Assembly: GCA_030681795.1 (NCBI GenBank)
Contig: JAUXRG010000067.1
Location: 1 to 64,000 of the forward strand
Direction of reading: 5' to 3'
From: Rubrivivax sp.
GTDB lineage: Bacteria; Pseudomonadota; Gammaproteobacteria; Burkholderiales; Burkholderiaceae_C
DNA length: 64,000 bases
Shown here: one piece after another, positions 7,574 through 17,165 of the stretch
How positions within the stretch are numbered: position 1 is the stretch's first letter
Layout: each line of letters opens with the position of its first letter
The notes under the pieces: model-generated
The model's input: the letters and a program-made list of their open reading frames with translations, nothing else
Told to the model about the DNA's origin: nothing
Database searches by the model: none
Program-made: the position numbers and the translations under genes

Positions 7574-8164
7574 TCAAGCATGTCCGGCTTCCTGGGAGAG
7601 CATGCGCGGGTCGAAGCCCAGCAGCGACATCGCGCGGTCGTAGCGTTCGTCGACGGGGGTATCGAAGATCACCTTGTGGTCGGCGTCCACGGTGAGCCAG
7701 CCGTTGCGGCCGAGTTCGTCTTCCAGCTGCCCGGCCTGCCAGCCGCTGTAGCCCAGCGTGACCAGCACCTTGGCCGGGCCGGCCCCTTCGGCCAGGGCTT
7801 CCAGGACGTCCTTGCTGGTGGTCATCTCCAGGCCGCCGCGAATCGACAGCGTGGAGTTGTAGGGGCCCTGGCCCTCGCCGAGTTTCTCGTGGAGCACAAA
7901 ACCGCGCTCGGTCTGCACCGGCCCGCCGAAGAACACCGGCTGCTCGGCGAGTTCGGGGCGTTCGAGCTTGAGCTCGATCTTCTCGAACAGGTTGCGCAGC
8001 TTGATATCGATGGGCTTGTTGATGACCAGGCCCAGCGCGCCCTTCTCGTTGTGCTCGCACAGGTAGACCACCGTGCCGCCAAAGGTCTCGTCGGCCATGC
8101 CGGGCATGGCGATCAGGAACTGATTCGTCAGATCGATGCGGGCGCCGCTGGGCATGGAAATCAT
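7574..8164 (-). CDS. YqgE/AlgH family protein (UPF0301)
   Basis: Small cytoplasmic protein of the YqgE/AlgH family, whose biochemical role is unsettled. Visible family features: the LTNQFLIAMPGM start, the YLCEHNEKGALGLVINKP block, FFGGPVQTERGFVLH and a LGYSGWQAGQLE motif. At 196 residues the length is normal. Two in-frame ATGs exist (8162-8164 and 8153-8155); both lie before the conserved start and neither has a strong ribosome-binding site. It is first in the eight-gene minus-strand operon and is divergent from phrB with only 26 bp between starts, so any promoter must overlap coding sequence. Confidence 0.92.
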   Translation of the reverse strand: MISMPSGARIDLTNQFLIAMPGMADETFGGTVVYLCEHNEKGALGLVINKPIDIKLRNLFEKIELKLERPELAEQPVFFGGPVQTERGFVLHEKLGEGQGPYNSTLSIRGGLEMTTSKDVLEALAEGAGPAKVLVTLGYSGWQAGQLEDELGRNGWLTVDADHKVIFDTPVDERYDRAMSLLGFDPRMLSQEAGHA

Positions 8165-8190
8165 TCTATGCCGCGGTCACACTCCACACT

Positions 8191-9681
8191 GTGCACAAAC
8201 CCCTGGACAAGGCGCTGGTCTGGCTGCGCCGCGACCTGCGCGTGGAAGACCATGCGGCGCTGTACCACGCGCTGCGCGGCGCGCGGCAGGTCTGGTGTGC
8301 GTTCGTATTCGACCGCAGCATCCTGGACCCCTTGCTGGCCCAGGGGCGGGCCGCCGACCGGCGCGTCGAGTTCATCCGCGACAGCCTGGTCGGCGTCGAT
8401 GCCGAATTGCGTGCGCTGGCCGCCTCGCATGGCATCGAAGGCGTCGGGCTCATCGTGCGGCACGGCTGGGCGCACGAGGAAATCCCGGCACTGGCAGCGG
8501 CACTCGGCGTGCAGAGCGTGCACGCCAGCCACGACGAAGAACCCGCCGCCCTGGCGCGCGACGCCCGCGTGCGCGGCCTGCTGGCCGACCAGGGCGTGGC
8601 CCTGCACACCGCCAAGGACCATGTGGTATTCGAGCGCAGCGAAGTGCTCACGCTGGCCGGCGGGCCGTTCACCGTCTTCACGCCGTACAAGAACGCCTGG
8701 CTGAAGAAGCTCGATGCGTTCTACCTCTCGGCCTACCCGGTGGCGCGCCACGCCTCGGGCCTGGCGCCCAGGCCGGCTGCCGAAGCCGGCGTGCCCGCGC
8801 TGGAGAGCCTGGGCTTCGCGCGCACCAACCTGCACCAGCTGCGCCTGCCCAGCGGCCCGGCGGGAGCTCACGAAATGCTGGAGGACTTCATGGGCCGCAT
8901 CGCCCGCTACCACGAGACGCGCGACTTCCCCGCCGTCAAGGGTCCGAGCTACCTCGGCCCGCACCTGCGCTTCGGCACGGTCTCCATCCGCCGCCTGGCG
9001 CGCGAAGCCCACGCACGCCGCCAGCGGGGTTGCCGCGGCGCCGAGGCGTGGCTCTCGGAGCTGATCTGGCGCGAGTTCTATCAGCAGCTCCTGCACCACC
9101 ACCCGCACGTGGCCGAGCGGGCTTTCAAGCCGGAATTCGAGCGCATCAAGTGGGAGCATGGCAAGCTGGCCGACGGGCTCTTCGCCGCCTGGTGCGAAGG
9201 CCGCACGGGCTACCCGCTGGTCGACGCCGCCATGCACCAGCTCAGCCAGACCGGCTACATGCACAACCGGCTGCGCATGGTGGTGGCGAGCTTCCTGGCC
9301 AAGGACCTGGGCCTGGACTGGCGGCGCGGCGAGGCCTGGTTCGCGCTGCACCTCAACGACTTCGACCTCGCGGCCAACAACGGCGGCTGGCAATGGGCGG
9401 CGTCTTCAGGCTGCGACGCGCCACCCTACTTCCGCATCTTCAATCCGGTCCACCAGAGCGAGAAGTTCGACCCCGAAGGCAAATTCATCCGCCGCTACCT
9501 GCCGGCGCTGGCCCTGCTGCCCGACGGGCTGATCCACGCGCCCTGGCTGGCGCGGCCCGTGGACCTGGCGGCCGCCGGCGTGAAGCTCGGCGTGGACTAC
9601 CCGCAGCCGGTGGTGGACCACGACGCGGCGCGCGAGAAGACGCTGCTGCGCTACGCGGTGGTGAAAGGCGGCTCGGGCTGA
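8191..9681 (+). CDS. phrB: Deoxyribodipyrimidine photolyase (CPD class I type)
   Basis: Repairs cyclobutane pyrimidine dimers using blue light. The N-terminal alpha/beta antenna domain starts ALVWLRRDLRVEDH. The C-terminal FAD-binding helical domain contains SELIWREFYQQLL, GRTGYPLVDAAM, the HNRLRM helix and the diagnostic NNGGWQWAASSGCDAPPYFR block, which includes the Asn that contacts the flavin N5 and the Trp chain. Length 496 residues, usual. The start is GTG at 8191, immediately before the conserved N terminus; a nearby ATG at 8168 is out of frame. It stands alone on the plus strand, divergent from yqgE and converging with the GGDEF gene. Confidence 0.95.
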   Translation: MHKPLDKALVWLRRDLRVEDHAALYHALRGARQVWCAFVFDRSILDPLLAQGRAADRRVEFIRDSLVGVDAELRALAASHGIEGVGLIVRHGWAHEEIPALAAALGVQSVHASHDEEPAALARDARVRGLLADQGVALHTAKDHVVFERSEVLTLAGGPFTVFTPYKNAWLKKLDAFYLSAYPVARHASGLAPRPAAEAGVPALESLGFARTNLHQLRLPSGPAGAHEMLEDFMGRIARYHETRDFPAVKGPSYLGPHLRFGTVSIRRLAREAHARRQRGCRGAEAWLSELIWREFYQQLLHHHPHVAERAFKPEFERIKWEHGKLADGLFAAWCEGRTGYPLVDAAMHQLSQTGYMHNRLRMVVASFLAKDLGLDWRRGEAWFALHLNDFDLAANNGGWQWAASSGCDAPPYFRIFNPVHQSEKFDPEGKFIRRYLPALALLPDGLIHAPWLARPVDLAAAGVKLGVDYPQPVVDHDAAREKTLLRYAVVKGGSG

Positions 9682-9715
9682 GGGCGGATGCTCAGGCCTG
9701 CGTTCAACGACCCGC

Positions 9716-10750
9716 TCAGAACAGCTCCACGTCACTGTCGCGCGATTCGTCGGCCAGTTCGCCGGCCGCGACCAGCGTGGCGTGGTGGCGGACCTGGTTG
9801 CGGCCATGCTGCTTGGCGTAGTAGATCGCCTTGTCCGCTCGGTCGAAGGCGCCCGAAGGCGAATCGCCCGCACGCAGCTCGGTGAAGCCCGCGCTGACGG
9901 TGATTCTCCCGACCTGCGGGAATACATAGCGCTCCACGTTGCCGCGCAGGCGCTCGAAGGCGGCGGCGGCATCGATTTCGCTGCCGCATCGCATCAACGC
10001 CACGAATTCCTCACCGCCGAAACGGTAGAGGTGGTCATGGATTCGAAACGTGGTGCGCATCAGCCTGGAGAGCAGCAGCAGCACCTCGTCGCCCATCAGA
10101 TGCCCGAAGTTGTCGTTGACCCGCTTGAAGTGGTCGATATCGATCACGCCCAGCCACCAGGTCGTGGCCTGGACGGCCCGGCGTGCCTCGACGTTGCCGG
10201 GTGACGCGCCGGCCGCGACCGGCTGGTGGGCGATGCGCAGGAAGCTCTCGTCGAAGGTCTTGCGGTTGAGCAGCCCGGTGAGCGTGTCGCGCTCGCTGTA
10301 GTCGAGCAGACCCTGGAAGTTGCGGTAAATGCGCAGGATGTTGGACACCATGCGAACGTCTTCGGTGGACAGCGGCTGCGCGCTGTCGAATTCGAGCACG
10401 CCCACGACCTCGTGTTCGGTGGTCAGGGGGAAGTAGGTCTTGGCCGGCGGGCCCGGCACGCAGAAGGCCTCCTGGCGACTCAGGCAGGTGAAACGGTCGG
10501 GGATGGACTCCACCGCCGGCAGATTCTCGAGGTCGGACCACAGCGGGTCCGCCGTGGCCGTGACATCGCCCGGGCCCAGGCGTGCGCGAGTGATCCAGTG
10601 CTGCGCTTGCGGCATCTCTCCGACACAGCGGTAGATGGCCACCGCCTGCGGTTGCAGCAGGTCTTTCAAGGACTCGACCAAGCTCACGTCGAGCAGATCG
10701 CGATCGCGATAGCCCGTGAGCTCGGCCAGGTGTTCGACGACTCGGGTCAT
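9716..10750 (-). CDS. GAF-like / GGDEF diguanylate cyclase
   Basis: Predicted cyclic-di-GMP synthase, 344 residues and soluble. Residues 1-150 look like a GAF-type sensor domain. The catalytic domain begins at DTLTGLLNRKTFDE (about 157), continues through DIDHFKRVNDNFGHLMGDE, and carries GGEEF near 245. An RIHD inhibitory-site motif lies five residues before GGEEF, so product feedback is likely. It follows chpA by 72 bp on the same strand, so it is probably co-transcribed with the Pil-Chp genes. A natural guess is that it couples pilus or surface sensing to c-di-GMP. The catalytic call is firm; the coupling is inference. Confidence 0.92.
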   Translation of the reverse strand: MTRVVEHLAELTGYRDRDLLDVSLVESLKDLLQPQAVAIYRCVGEMPQAQHWITRARLGPGDVTATADPLWSDLENLPAVESIPDRFTCLSRQEAFCVPGPPAKTYFPLTTEHEVVGVLEFDSAQPLSTEDVRMVSNILRIYRNFQGLLDYSERDTLTGLLNRKTFDESFLRIAHQPVAAGASPGNVEARRAVQATTWWLGVIDIDHFKRVNDNFGHLMGDEVLLLLSRLMRTTFRIHDHLYRFGGEEFVALMRCGSEIDAAAAFERLRGNVERYVFPQVGRITVSAGFTELRAGDSPSGAFDRADKAIYYAKQHGRNQVRHHATLVAAGELADESRDSDVELF

Positions 10751-10822
10751 GGTTCCTGGACCGGCGCAACGCTTGTGCTGCTCCCTGGGTCGACGCGGAT
10801 TGTCGCCCAGACGGGGCGTGCC

Positions 10823-13800
10823 TCAGGAAGGAATGTCCGCCCCGGCGTAACGCGCCACCAGGGTGAGCAGCTCTTCTTCGGAGTACGGTTTGCCCAGGTA
10901 ATGGTCCACACCCAGCTCGATCGCGTAGTCGCGGTGCTTCTGTGCGATGCGCGAGGTGATCATGACCACCGGCAAGCCCGCCAGCCGCGAATCGGCGCGC
11001 ACGTTGCGCAGCAGGTCGAAGCCGTCCATGCGCGGCATCTCGATGTCCGACAGCAGCACCACGGGCCGCTCCTCGGCCAGGCGCTCCAGGGCCTCCAGGC
11101 CGTCCTTGGCCGTGACGACCCGGTAGCCTTCGCGCACCAGCAGGCGCTGCGTGACCCGGCGCACGGTGAGCGAATCGTCCACCACCAGCACCATCGGCAC
11201 CCGTGTGGGCGCCGGCGGTGGGAGCAGGGGCTGCGCCGCAACCTGGGCCAGGGGCACCGGTCCGCGCGCGCTCTCGCCGTACAGGCTGGCCAGTGCGACG
11301 GGGTTGTAGATCAGGGCCACCGTGCCCGAAGGCAGCAGCGTCACCCCGGCCAGGCCGGGCAGGTGCGACAGCTGTGGCCCGACATTTTTGACCACCACCT
11401 CCTGGTTGCCCACCACTTCGTCGACATGCACCGCCACGCGCTGCGATGCGCTGCGCACGATGACGATGAACTGCGTATTGCCGATCACATCGCCGCGGGT
11501 GCCTGGCTGCAGCAGCGCGGCCAGCCAATGGAAGGGCACGGCCTCGCCGCCGTACTCGAGTTTGCCTTCGCCATAGGCGCGCGTCACCTCGGCGCTGGGC
11601 ACGCGGCGCACGATCTCGATCAGCGGCGAGGGCACGGCCACCTGCAGGTCACCGCATCGCATCATCACCACCTGCGTGACCGCCGTGGTCAAGGGCAGCA
11701 GCAGACGGAACTGCGTGCCCTGGCCGGGCTGGCTGCCGGTCTCGATGCGGCCGCCCATGGCGGCGACCTCGGCCCGGACCACGTCCAGGCCGACGCCCCG
11801 GCCGGCGAGTTCGGTCACCGCGTCGGTGGTGCTGAAGCCCGGCGCGAAGACCAGCTGCGCCAGCTCGGCCTCGCCGATGGGCACATCGGCCTGCAGCAGG
11901 CCGCGCTCCAATCCGCGTTCGCGGATGCGTGGCAGATCCAGGCCGGCGCCGTTGTCGGCGATCTCCACGGCCACTTCGTTGCCCGCCTGCGCCACGGTGA
12001 CCGTGACCAGGCCGGTGGCGTCCTTGCCCGCGCTTTCGCGCTGCGACGGCGTCTCCACGCCATGCACCACGGCGTTGCGCAGAAGGTGTTCGAAGGGGCC
12101 GCCCATGCGCTCGAGCACGCCGCGGTCGATCTCGATGGCGCCCCCCACGATCTCCAGGCGGACCAGCTTGCCGGTCTCCTTGGCCGCCTGGCGGACCGTG
12201 CGGTGCAGACGATCGGCCAGGCTCTCGAACTCGACCATGCGCGTGCGCAGCAGGTCGTCCTGCAGCTCGCGCGTCAACCGGGCCTGCGCCGCCAGTTCGT
12301 CTTCGGCGGACTGCAAGGTGCGCTGCAGGCTGCGCTGCAGCGTGGCCACGTCGTTCACCGACTCGGCCATGAAACGCGTGAGCTCCTGGAAGCGCGTGAA
12401 GCGGTCCATCTCCAGCGGGTCGAAGGCCTCGGCGGCGGCTTTGGCGGCCTCCATGCGCGTGCTGATCTGGGTTTCGGCCTGCAACTCGATGTCGCGCAAC
12501 TGCCGGCGCAGCCGCTCCAGGCTGTCGGTGAGGTCGCCGAGCGACCCCTGCATCTGCTTCACGTCGCTGTCGATGCGGGCGCGGGTGATGCTCACTTCGC
12601 CGGCCTGATTGACCATGCGGTCGAGCAGGCCGGAGCGCACGCGCACGACCGCCCCAGCCGCCGCCGGGCGCTCGACCTCCACGGCCTCGGTGCTCTCGTC
12701 GGCGGTGAAACGCCGCCAATCGATGGCCAGCGGCGGGGTCGGCATGGGCGCGACGGGCGCGGGCTCGGCGGCCACCTCGGTGCCACCCTCGGCCGGCAGC
12801 GCCGCCGCCTCCTCGGGCGCGGCCTCGGCAGAAGGCGCCGCGGCTTGGACAGCGGGCTCCGGCACGGGCTCGGGAGCGGGCTCCGGCACGGGCTCCGGCA
12901 CGGGAACGGGAACGGGAACGGGCTCGACCCACGGCGCCCGCACCCTGCGCTTGCGCAGGGCCTCGAATACCGCGCTCATGGCGTCGGCATGGGCCAGCAG
13001 CGGCTCGACATCGCCCAAGCGCGCCTGGCCACTGGCGGCCAGGCGTTCGATGGTGGTCTCCAGACGGTGGGCCAATTCACCCAGGCGCATCGCGCCGGCC
13101 AGGCGCGCCCCGCCCTTGAGCGTGTGCAGCGTGCGCATGCAGGCCATGGCGGGGTCGTGCGCCGCCGGGTGGTCCAGCCAGTCGCGCAACCGGCTCTGCA
13201 ACTGCGGCAGCAGCTCGTCGGCCTCTTCCTCGAAGATCGGGAAGAGCTCGCCGTCGATGGCATCCTGTGCCTCGATCTCGCCGGCTTCGGCCAGGGCCAG
13301 GGCCGCGTCCTCGAGGCTGGGCACAGGCGAGCCTGCCGTCGCGGGCTGGAGGGGCGCCAGCTCGGAATCGGGCTCCGCCGCGGGCTCCGCCGCAGGCAGC
13401 AGCTCCTGGGGCAGGCGCTCGTGCGCCGCCAGCCGCTCCATCAACTCGGGCACCACGGGGCGCAGGAATCCGGCGGCGAACTGGTGCAACAGGCGGCGAA
13501 TCTCGTCGGCGGCGTCGTTGAACAAGGCCGGCTCGCCGGCGCGGCTGTGACCGGTGGTATGCGAGCGCATCAGCGCGTGCTCGAGCGCGCGGGCCAGCGC
13601 GGAGAGGTCGCCGTAACCCACGGTGGCCGAGCTTCCTGCCAGCGAGTGGGCCAAGGCCACGCTGGCCTCGGGCACCGGGTGGCGTTCGTGCTCCAGCGCC
13701 CATTCGGCGAGTTCGGTGCTGAGCCGCCGCGACAACTCGTCGGCCTCGTTGAGGTAGATATTGAACAGCGGGATGCCGATGCGCAGCGGGCCGATGACCT

Positions 13801-16800
13801 TGACCTGTTCTTCCTCTTGCGCCTCGGGTTCGGGCGCGGGTACAGGTTCTTCCACCGCCGCGGGTGGCACCGCCGGGGGAGTGATCTGCCCCACCACGTG
13901 GGCCACCGCCGCGGCCAGGGCAGCAACTTCGGCCGACACATCGACGGCAGCCGGCGGGGCCGGCATCGGTTCGATCTCGCCCAGGTCGGGCAGGAAGTCG
14001 GGCGCTGGGCCGTCCAGCGGCGCGGCGGCTGCGGCCGGCCACAGCACATCGATTTCAGGGGCCAGGGCGCGATCCAGCTCGTCGAGGTCGATCTCCAGGG
14101 CCTCGCCCTCGGGCAGCGGCACGGCCTCGGGTTCGGTCAGTGGCGCTTCCAGCGGCAGCTCGAAGAGGCTGGGCAGCTCGGCCATCGGCGCCGCCGCGGG
14201 CGGCGGCAGGGGCTCGCCAAAGCTGCTCAGGTCGAGGTCGAATTCGACTTCCTCGTCCTGCGGCGCGCCGGAGGGCGCGGGGGCCAGTTCCGCCAGTTCC
14301 GCCAGTTCCGGCAGGCCGAACTCGAGCTCGGCCGCGCTGGGCAGATCGGGCACCCGGTCGGTCAGCGGCGGCAGCACCAGGGTCGTCGACGGGGTCGTGG
14401 CTTCGGCGGTGAGTGGCGCCTCGGCCGACGGTTCGAAGTCGAAGTCGAAATCGAGCACACCCTCGGGCTCCTGAGCGGGCAACGCGCTCGGCGCGGGCGC
14501 TGCGGGCAGGGGCGCGGGCAGGGGCGGGGAGAGCGGCAGGCGCACGCCGTCCAGGCGCAACGCGTCGGCGGCGCGGGCCACGTCCGCCGAGTGGTGGCCG
14601 CGGGCCTGGCCTTCGGCGATGGCCTCGGTCCAGTCGGCCATATAGGCCAGGGCTTCGGTCGTGAACTGACGCAAGAGGCCGTCCATGCCGGCGGCCTGTG
14701 CCAGACGCGAGTTGTACAGCTGCTCGCAGGCCCAGGCGGCCTCGCCGTATTCCCGCAGCCCGACCATGCGCGAGCTGCCCTTGAGCGTGTGGAAACCTCG
14801 GCGCACCACCGTCATGTCGGTGCTGTCGTCGGGCTCCTCGAGGAGCCGCTCGAGCGCGGCCCGGGTATCGCGGGTGACTTCGCGCGCTTCCTCGATGAAG
14901 ATCTCGCGCATCTCGGCGTCGTCTTCGAGGCCGGTGCCGCCAGGGGCGGCGGGCCGCTCGGGCGGGATCGGCGCGGAAGGCGGCACCTCGGGCGCGCTCG
15001 GCGGCGAGAGCACCGCCACCGCCTGAGCCAGCTCGCTGCGCGCGGCGTGGCGAGCGGCCTCGTCGGCGGCGCCGCGCAAGGTGGACTGGGCGCTCCTGAG
15101 CAGCCGCGCGAGCTCGGGTTGGTCTGCGGCCAGCGCCTGCTGCGCCAGCGGTTCGAGACGGCGGGCAATCTCCGCGTCGGAGGTCTGAGGCCTTGCGGCG
15201 TCGGCGGCCACGGCCTGCAATTGCTCCAGCAGCGATACCGCCTCGGGTGCCGCCTCCAGGGTCTGCGTATCGTCGAAGGCGGCGAAGGCCGAGACGCGTT
15301 CGCTTTGACCCATCACGGCGCTCAGGCTGCCCGTCTCGGGGTCGTAGCGGAACAGCGACTTGGCGAGCTGCGGCTGCACGCTGAGCATGTCGATGAGGAA
15401 GCTCAGCGCACCCAGGTTGTCGGCCAGGCGGTCGAAGGTGCCGGCCTGCACGGCCTGCTGCGGGTCGACTTCGGTCTGCGCCAGTGCATCGACTTCATCG
15501 CGCATGTGCAGCGCCGCCGCCGAGGCCTGGTCCATGCCCAGCACCGAGAGCACACCGCGCATGGACGAAAGCTGCGCCGGCACCGGGATCAGCAGCTGAC
15601 GTTGCGAGGGGTCGCGGAAATACTGGTCGATCTGCTTTTCGATCTCCGACAGCGAGGCACGCAGCTCCTGCACGACGCTGCCCATGGTCTGGCGGTCGGA
15701 GACGCGGCGGTACAGCTCCTCCATCCAGGCGTCCAGCGGCTGCGGCTCGGCGCCGGTGCGCACCTCGTCGATGCGCCTGGCCAGCCGCTGCACGCGCTCG
15801 GCCAGCGCCGGGTGGTCGAGGTCGCCATCCTCGAGGCAGGCATCGAGGTACAGGATGCCGGTGGCGACCTCCATCGCCAGCGCCGCCGGGGGCGGCGCGC
15901 CGGACGCCACGGTCTGCATCGCCGCGGCCTGCAGCGATTGCGCCAGGACCTCGCCGGTGGGGAACAGGCGCTGCAGGGATTCACCCACCAGCGAGAACTG
16001 TTCGGCCAGGCCCGTCATGCGGTGAAGTTCGTCGCCGGCCACCGCCGACCAGGAGTCCTTGGCCGCCGCCACGCGCTTGCGCGCCAGAGCCATCACGGAG
16101 GGGTCGAAGCGCCCCAGGCGCGGTGTCTCGTAGTCGCCCGTGGGCTGCTCGGCCAGGCTCCAGGCCTGGCGCACCGCGGCCAGCCGTGGCGACACCTTGG
16201 CGCCATCGGGTGCCTGGGCGTGGCTGCAGAAGAAGAGCAGGTCCTGCGCGAGGCGGTCGGAGATCTCGTCCTGGCCGCGCACACGCATGCGCAGCTGCGC
16301 CAGCAAGCGAGAAGCAATGCGCTTGGAGTAGAGGTCGGCGCTCAGCAGGCCCTGGGCCTGGGCCTCGAAGACGGCCGCGGCCAGTTGCCAGAAGGTGCCC
16401 AGGTGGGCGCCCCCGGCCTCGCCGCGCGCCCCTGCGGCCAGATCCGCGCAAAGGTCGCTCATGCGCGCCACGGGGCCACGGCCGGGGTCGCGCATCAGGG
16501 CGAGCACCAGCGTTTCCATGTCGCCGCGGGCCTGGTCGTCGGCACGGCGGGGCGTGGCCGAAGCGTCCTGCGGCAACTCGCGCCAGCTCCAGTCGATCTT
16601 CCACAGGTCGGCCGGGTGAATGCGGTCGGCCGCCGCCAGCTGCAGTGCGGCGCGGTACTGCGGGAACAGCATCACCGGCGAAACCGGTTTGCCCGCCAGC
16701 TGGCGGCCGAGGAAGTCGAGCAGCGCAAAGGAGACGCGCTCCACGGTCGCCACCGCCGCGGCGTCGATGATGGCGGGCCGCGCGGCCATGCGCTGCACGG

Positions 16801-17056
16801 CGGCCTCGCTGGCGCGCAGCACATCGGCCACGGCCGGCATGCCCACCAGTTCGAGCGCACCCACCCCCTGGTGCAGCTGCGTGCGCGCGGTGCGCAGCAC
16901 GGCCGGGTCCACCGCGTCGACGTCCGAGCCGCGGGCCGCGTCGGCTTCCTTCAGGTAGCGGCGCAGGGCCTTGTGTGCGGTCTCCAGCGAGCGGCGCAGC
17001 TCGCCGTGGACCCACGCCAGCGGGCTGAGATCGTTGGGAGGAGCCATCTCGTTCAT
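10823..17056 (-). CDS. chpA: ChpA/PilL hybrid CheA-type histidine kinase
   Basis: Central kinase of the Pil-Chp system that controls type IV pilus twitching, 2,077 residues. The N terminus has degenerate Hpt-like modules (about 10-110 and 490-530). Recognisable Hpt histidines are HTLKGSS near 754, HSLAGSS near 1135 and HTLKGGA near 1311. Then come the CheA dimerisation helices (about 1480-1600), the ATPase (HLLRNAVVHG near 1657, DNGAG, GRGVGLD), a CheW-like domain (about 1790-1920) and a C-terminal receiver (about 1955-2070, phospho-acceptor Asp near 2003 in SDIEMPRMDG). Long acidic and Pro-rich linkers separate the Hpt modules, one being a Pro-Val/Pro-Glu tract coded by hexanucleotide repeats. 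It is shorter than the P. aeruginosa protein (about 2,470). The ATG at 17054-17056 was chosen as the first Met before the conserved N terminus. Confidence 0.94.
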   Translation of the reverse strand: MNEMAPPNDLSPLAWVHGELRRSLETAHKALRRYLKEADAARGSDVDAVDPAVLRTARTQLHQGVGALELVGMPAVADVLRASEAAVQRMAARPAIIDAAAVATVERVSFALLDFLGRQLAGKPVSPVMLFPQYRAALQLAAADRIHPADLWKIDWSWRELPQDASATPRRADDQARGDMETLVLALMRDPGRGPVARMSDLCADLAAGARGEAGGAHLGTFWQLAAAVFEAQAQGLLSADLYSKRIASRLLAQLRMRVRGQDEISDRLAQDLLFFCSHAQAPDGAKVSPRLAAVRQAWSLAEQPTGDYETPRLGRFDPSVMALARKRVAAAKDSWSAVAGDELHRMTGLAEQFSLVGESLQRLFPTGEVLAQSLQAAAMQTVASGAPPPAALAMEVATGILYLDACLEDGDLDHPALAERVQRLARRIDEVRTGAEPQPLDAWMEELYRRVSDRQTMGSVVQELRASLSEIEKQIDQYFRDPSQRQLLIPVPAQLSSMRGVLSVLGMDQASAAALHMRDEVDALAQTEVDPQQAVQAGTFDRLADNLGALSFLIDMLSVQPQLAKSLFRYDPETGSLSAVMGQSERVSAFAAFDDTQTLEAAPEAVSLLEQLQAVAADAARPQTSDAEIARRLEPLAQQALAADQPELARLLRSAQSTLRGAADEAARHAARSELAQAVAVLSPPSAPEVPPSAPIPPERPAAPGGTGLEDDAEMREIFIEEAREVTRDTRAALERLLEEPDDSTDMTVVRRGFHTLKGSSRMVGLREYGEAAWACEQLYNSRLAQAAGMDGLLRQFTTEALAYMADWTEAIAEGQARGHHSADVARAADALRLDGVRLPLSPPLPAPLPAAPAPSALPAQEPEGVLDFDFDFEPSAEAPLTAEATTPSTTLVLPPLTDRVPDLPSAAELEFGLPELAELAELAPAPSGAPQDEEVEFDLDLSSFGEPLPPPAAAPMAELPSLFELPLEAPLTEPEAVPLPEGEALEIDLDELDRALAPEIDVLWPAAAAAPLDGPAPDFLPDLGEIEPMPAPPAAVDVSAEVAALAAAVAHVVGQITPPAVPPAAVEEPVPAPEPEAQEEEQVKVIGPLRIGIPLFNIYLNEADELSRRLSTELAEWALEHERHPVPEASVALAHSLAGSSATVGYGDLSALARALEHALMRSHTTGHSRAGEPALFNDAADEIRRLLHQFAAGFLRPVVPELMERLAAHERLPQELLPAAEPAAEPDSELAPLQPATAGSPVPSLEDAALALAEAGEIEAQDAIDGELFPIFEEEADELLPQLQSRLRDWLDHPAAHDPAMACMRTLHTLKGGARLAGAMRLGELAHRLETTIERLAASGQARLGDVEPLLAHADAMSAVFEALRKRRVRAPWVEPVPVPVPVPEPVPEPAPEPVPEPAVQAAAPSAEAAPEEAAALPAEGGTEVAAEPAPVAPMPTPPLAIDWRRFTADESTEAVEVERPAAAGAVVRVRSGLLDRMVNQAGEVSITRARIDSDVKQMQGSLGDLTDSLERLRRQLRDIELQAETQISTRMEAAKAAAEAFDPLEMDRFTRFQELTRFMAESVNDVATLQRSLQRTLQSAEDELAAQARLTRELQDDLLRTRMVEFESLADRLHRTVRQAAKETGKLVRLEIVGGAIEIDRGVLERMGGPFEHLLRNAVVHGVETPSQRESAGKDATGLVTVTVAQAGNEVAVEIADNGAGLDLPRIRERGLERGLLQADVPIGEAELAQLVFAPGFSTTDAVTELAGRGVGLDVVRAEVAAMGGRIETGSQPGQGTQFRLLLPLTTAVTQVVMMRCGDLQVAVPSPLIEIVRRVPSAEVTRAYGEGKLEYGGEAVPFHWLAALLQPGTRGDVIGNTQFIVIVRSASQRVAVHVDEVVGNQEVVVKNVGPQLSHLPGLAGVTLLPSGTVALIYNPVALASLYGESARGPVPLAQVAAQPLLPPPAPTRVPMVLVVDDSLTVRRVTQRLLVREGYRVVTAKDGLEALERLAEERPVVLLSDIEMPRMDGFDLLRNVRADSRLAGLPVVMITSRIAQKHRDYAIELGVDHYLGKPYSEEELLTLVARYAGADIPS
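12853..12925. repeat. Hexanucleotide-like repeat coding a Pro-Val/Pro-Glu linker in chpA
   Basis: GGCTCCGGCACG- and CGGGAA-type 6-bp units repeat across about 70 bp. They encode alternating Pro-Val and Pro-Glu in the linker between the third Hpt and the kinase core of ChpA. Unit length is a multiple of three, so slippage would change linker length only. Confidence 0.75.
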
Positions 17057-17082
17057 GTCACAGACTCCCGCCAGTCACCGAC

Positions 17083-17165
17083 CAAGGCCTTGCGCGGGGC
17101 CGGCTTTGCCGGACCGCAGCAAGAGCCCCCTCGGGGGGCAGCGACCGAAGGGAGCGTGGGGGCTT
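17083..17165. repeat. Family A repeat between chpA and pilJ
   Basis: The copy fills most of the chpA-pilJ gap. It contains a CCGGC-TTT-GCCGG hairpin, the GCCCCCTCGGGGGGC core, then CAGCGACCGAAGGGAGCG and TGGGGGC. The copy at 53150-53230 is its near-identical reverse complement. Confidence 0.85.
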
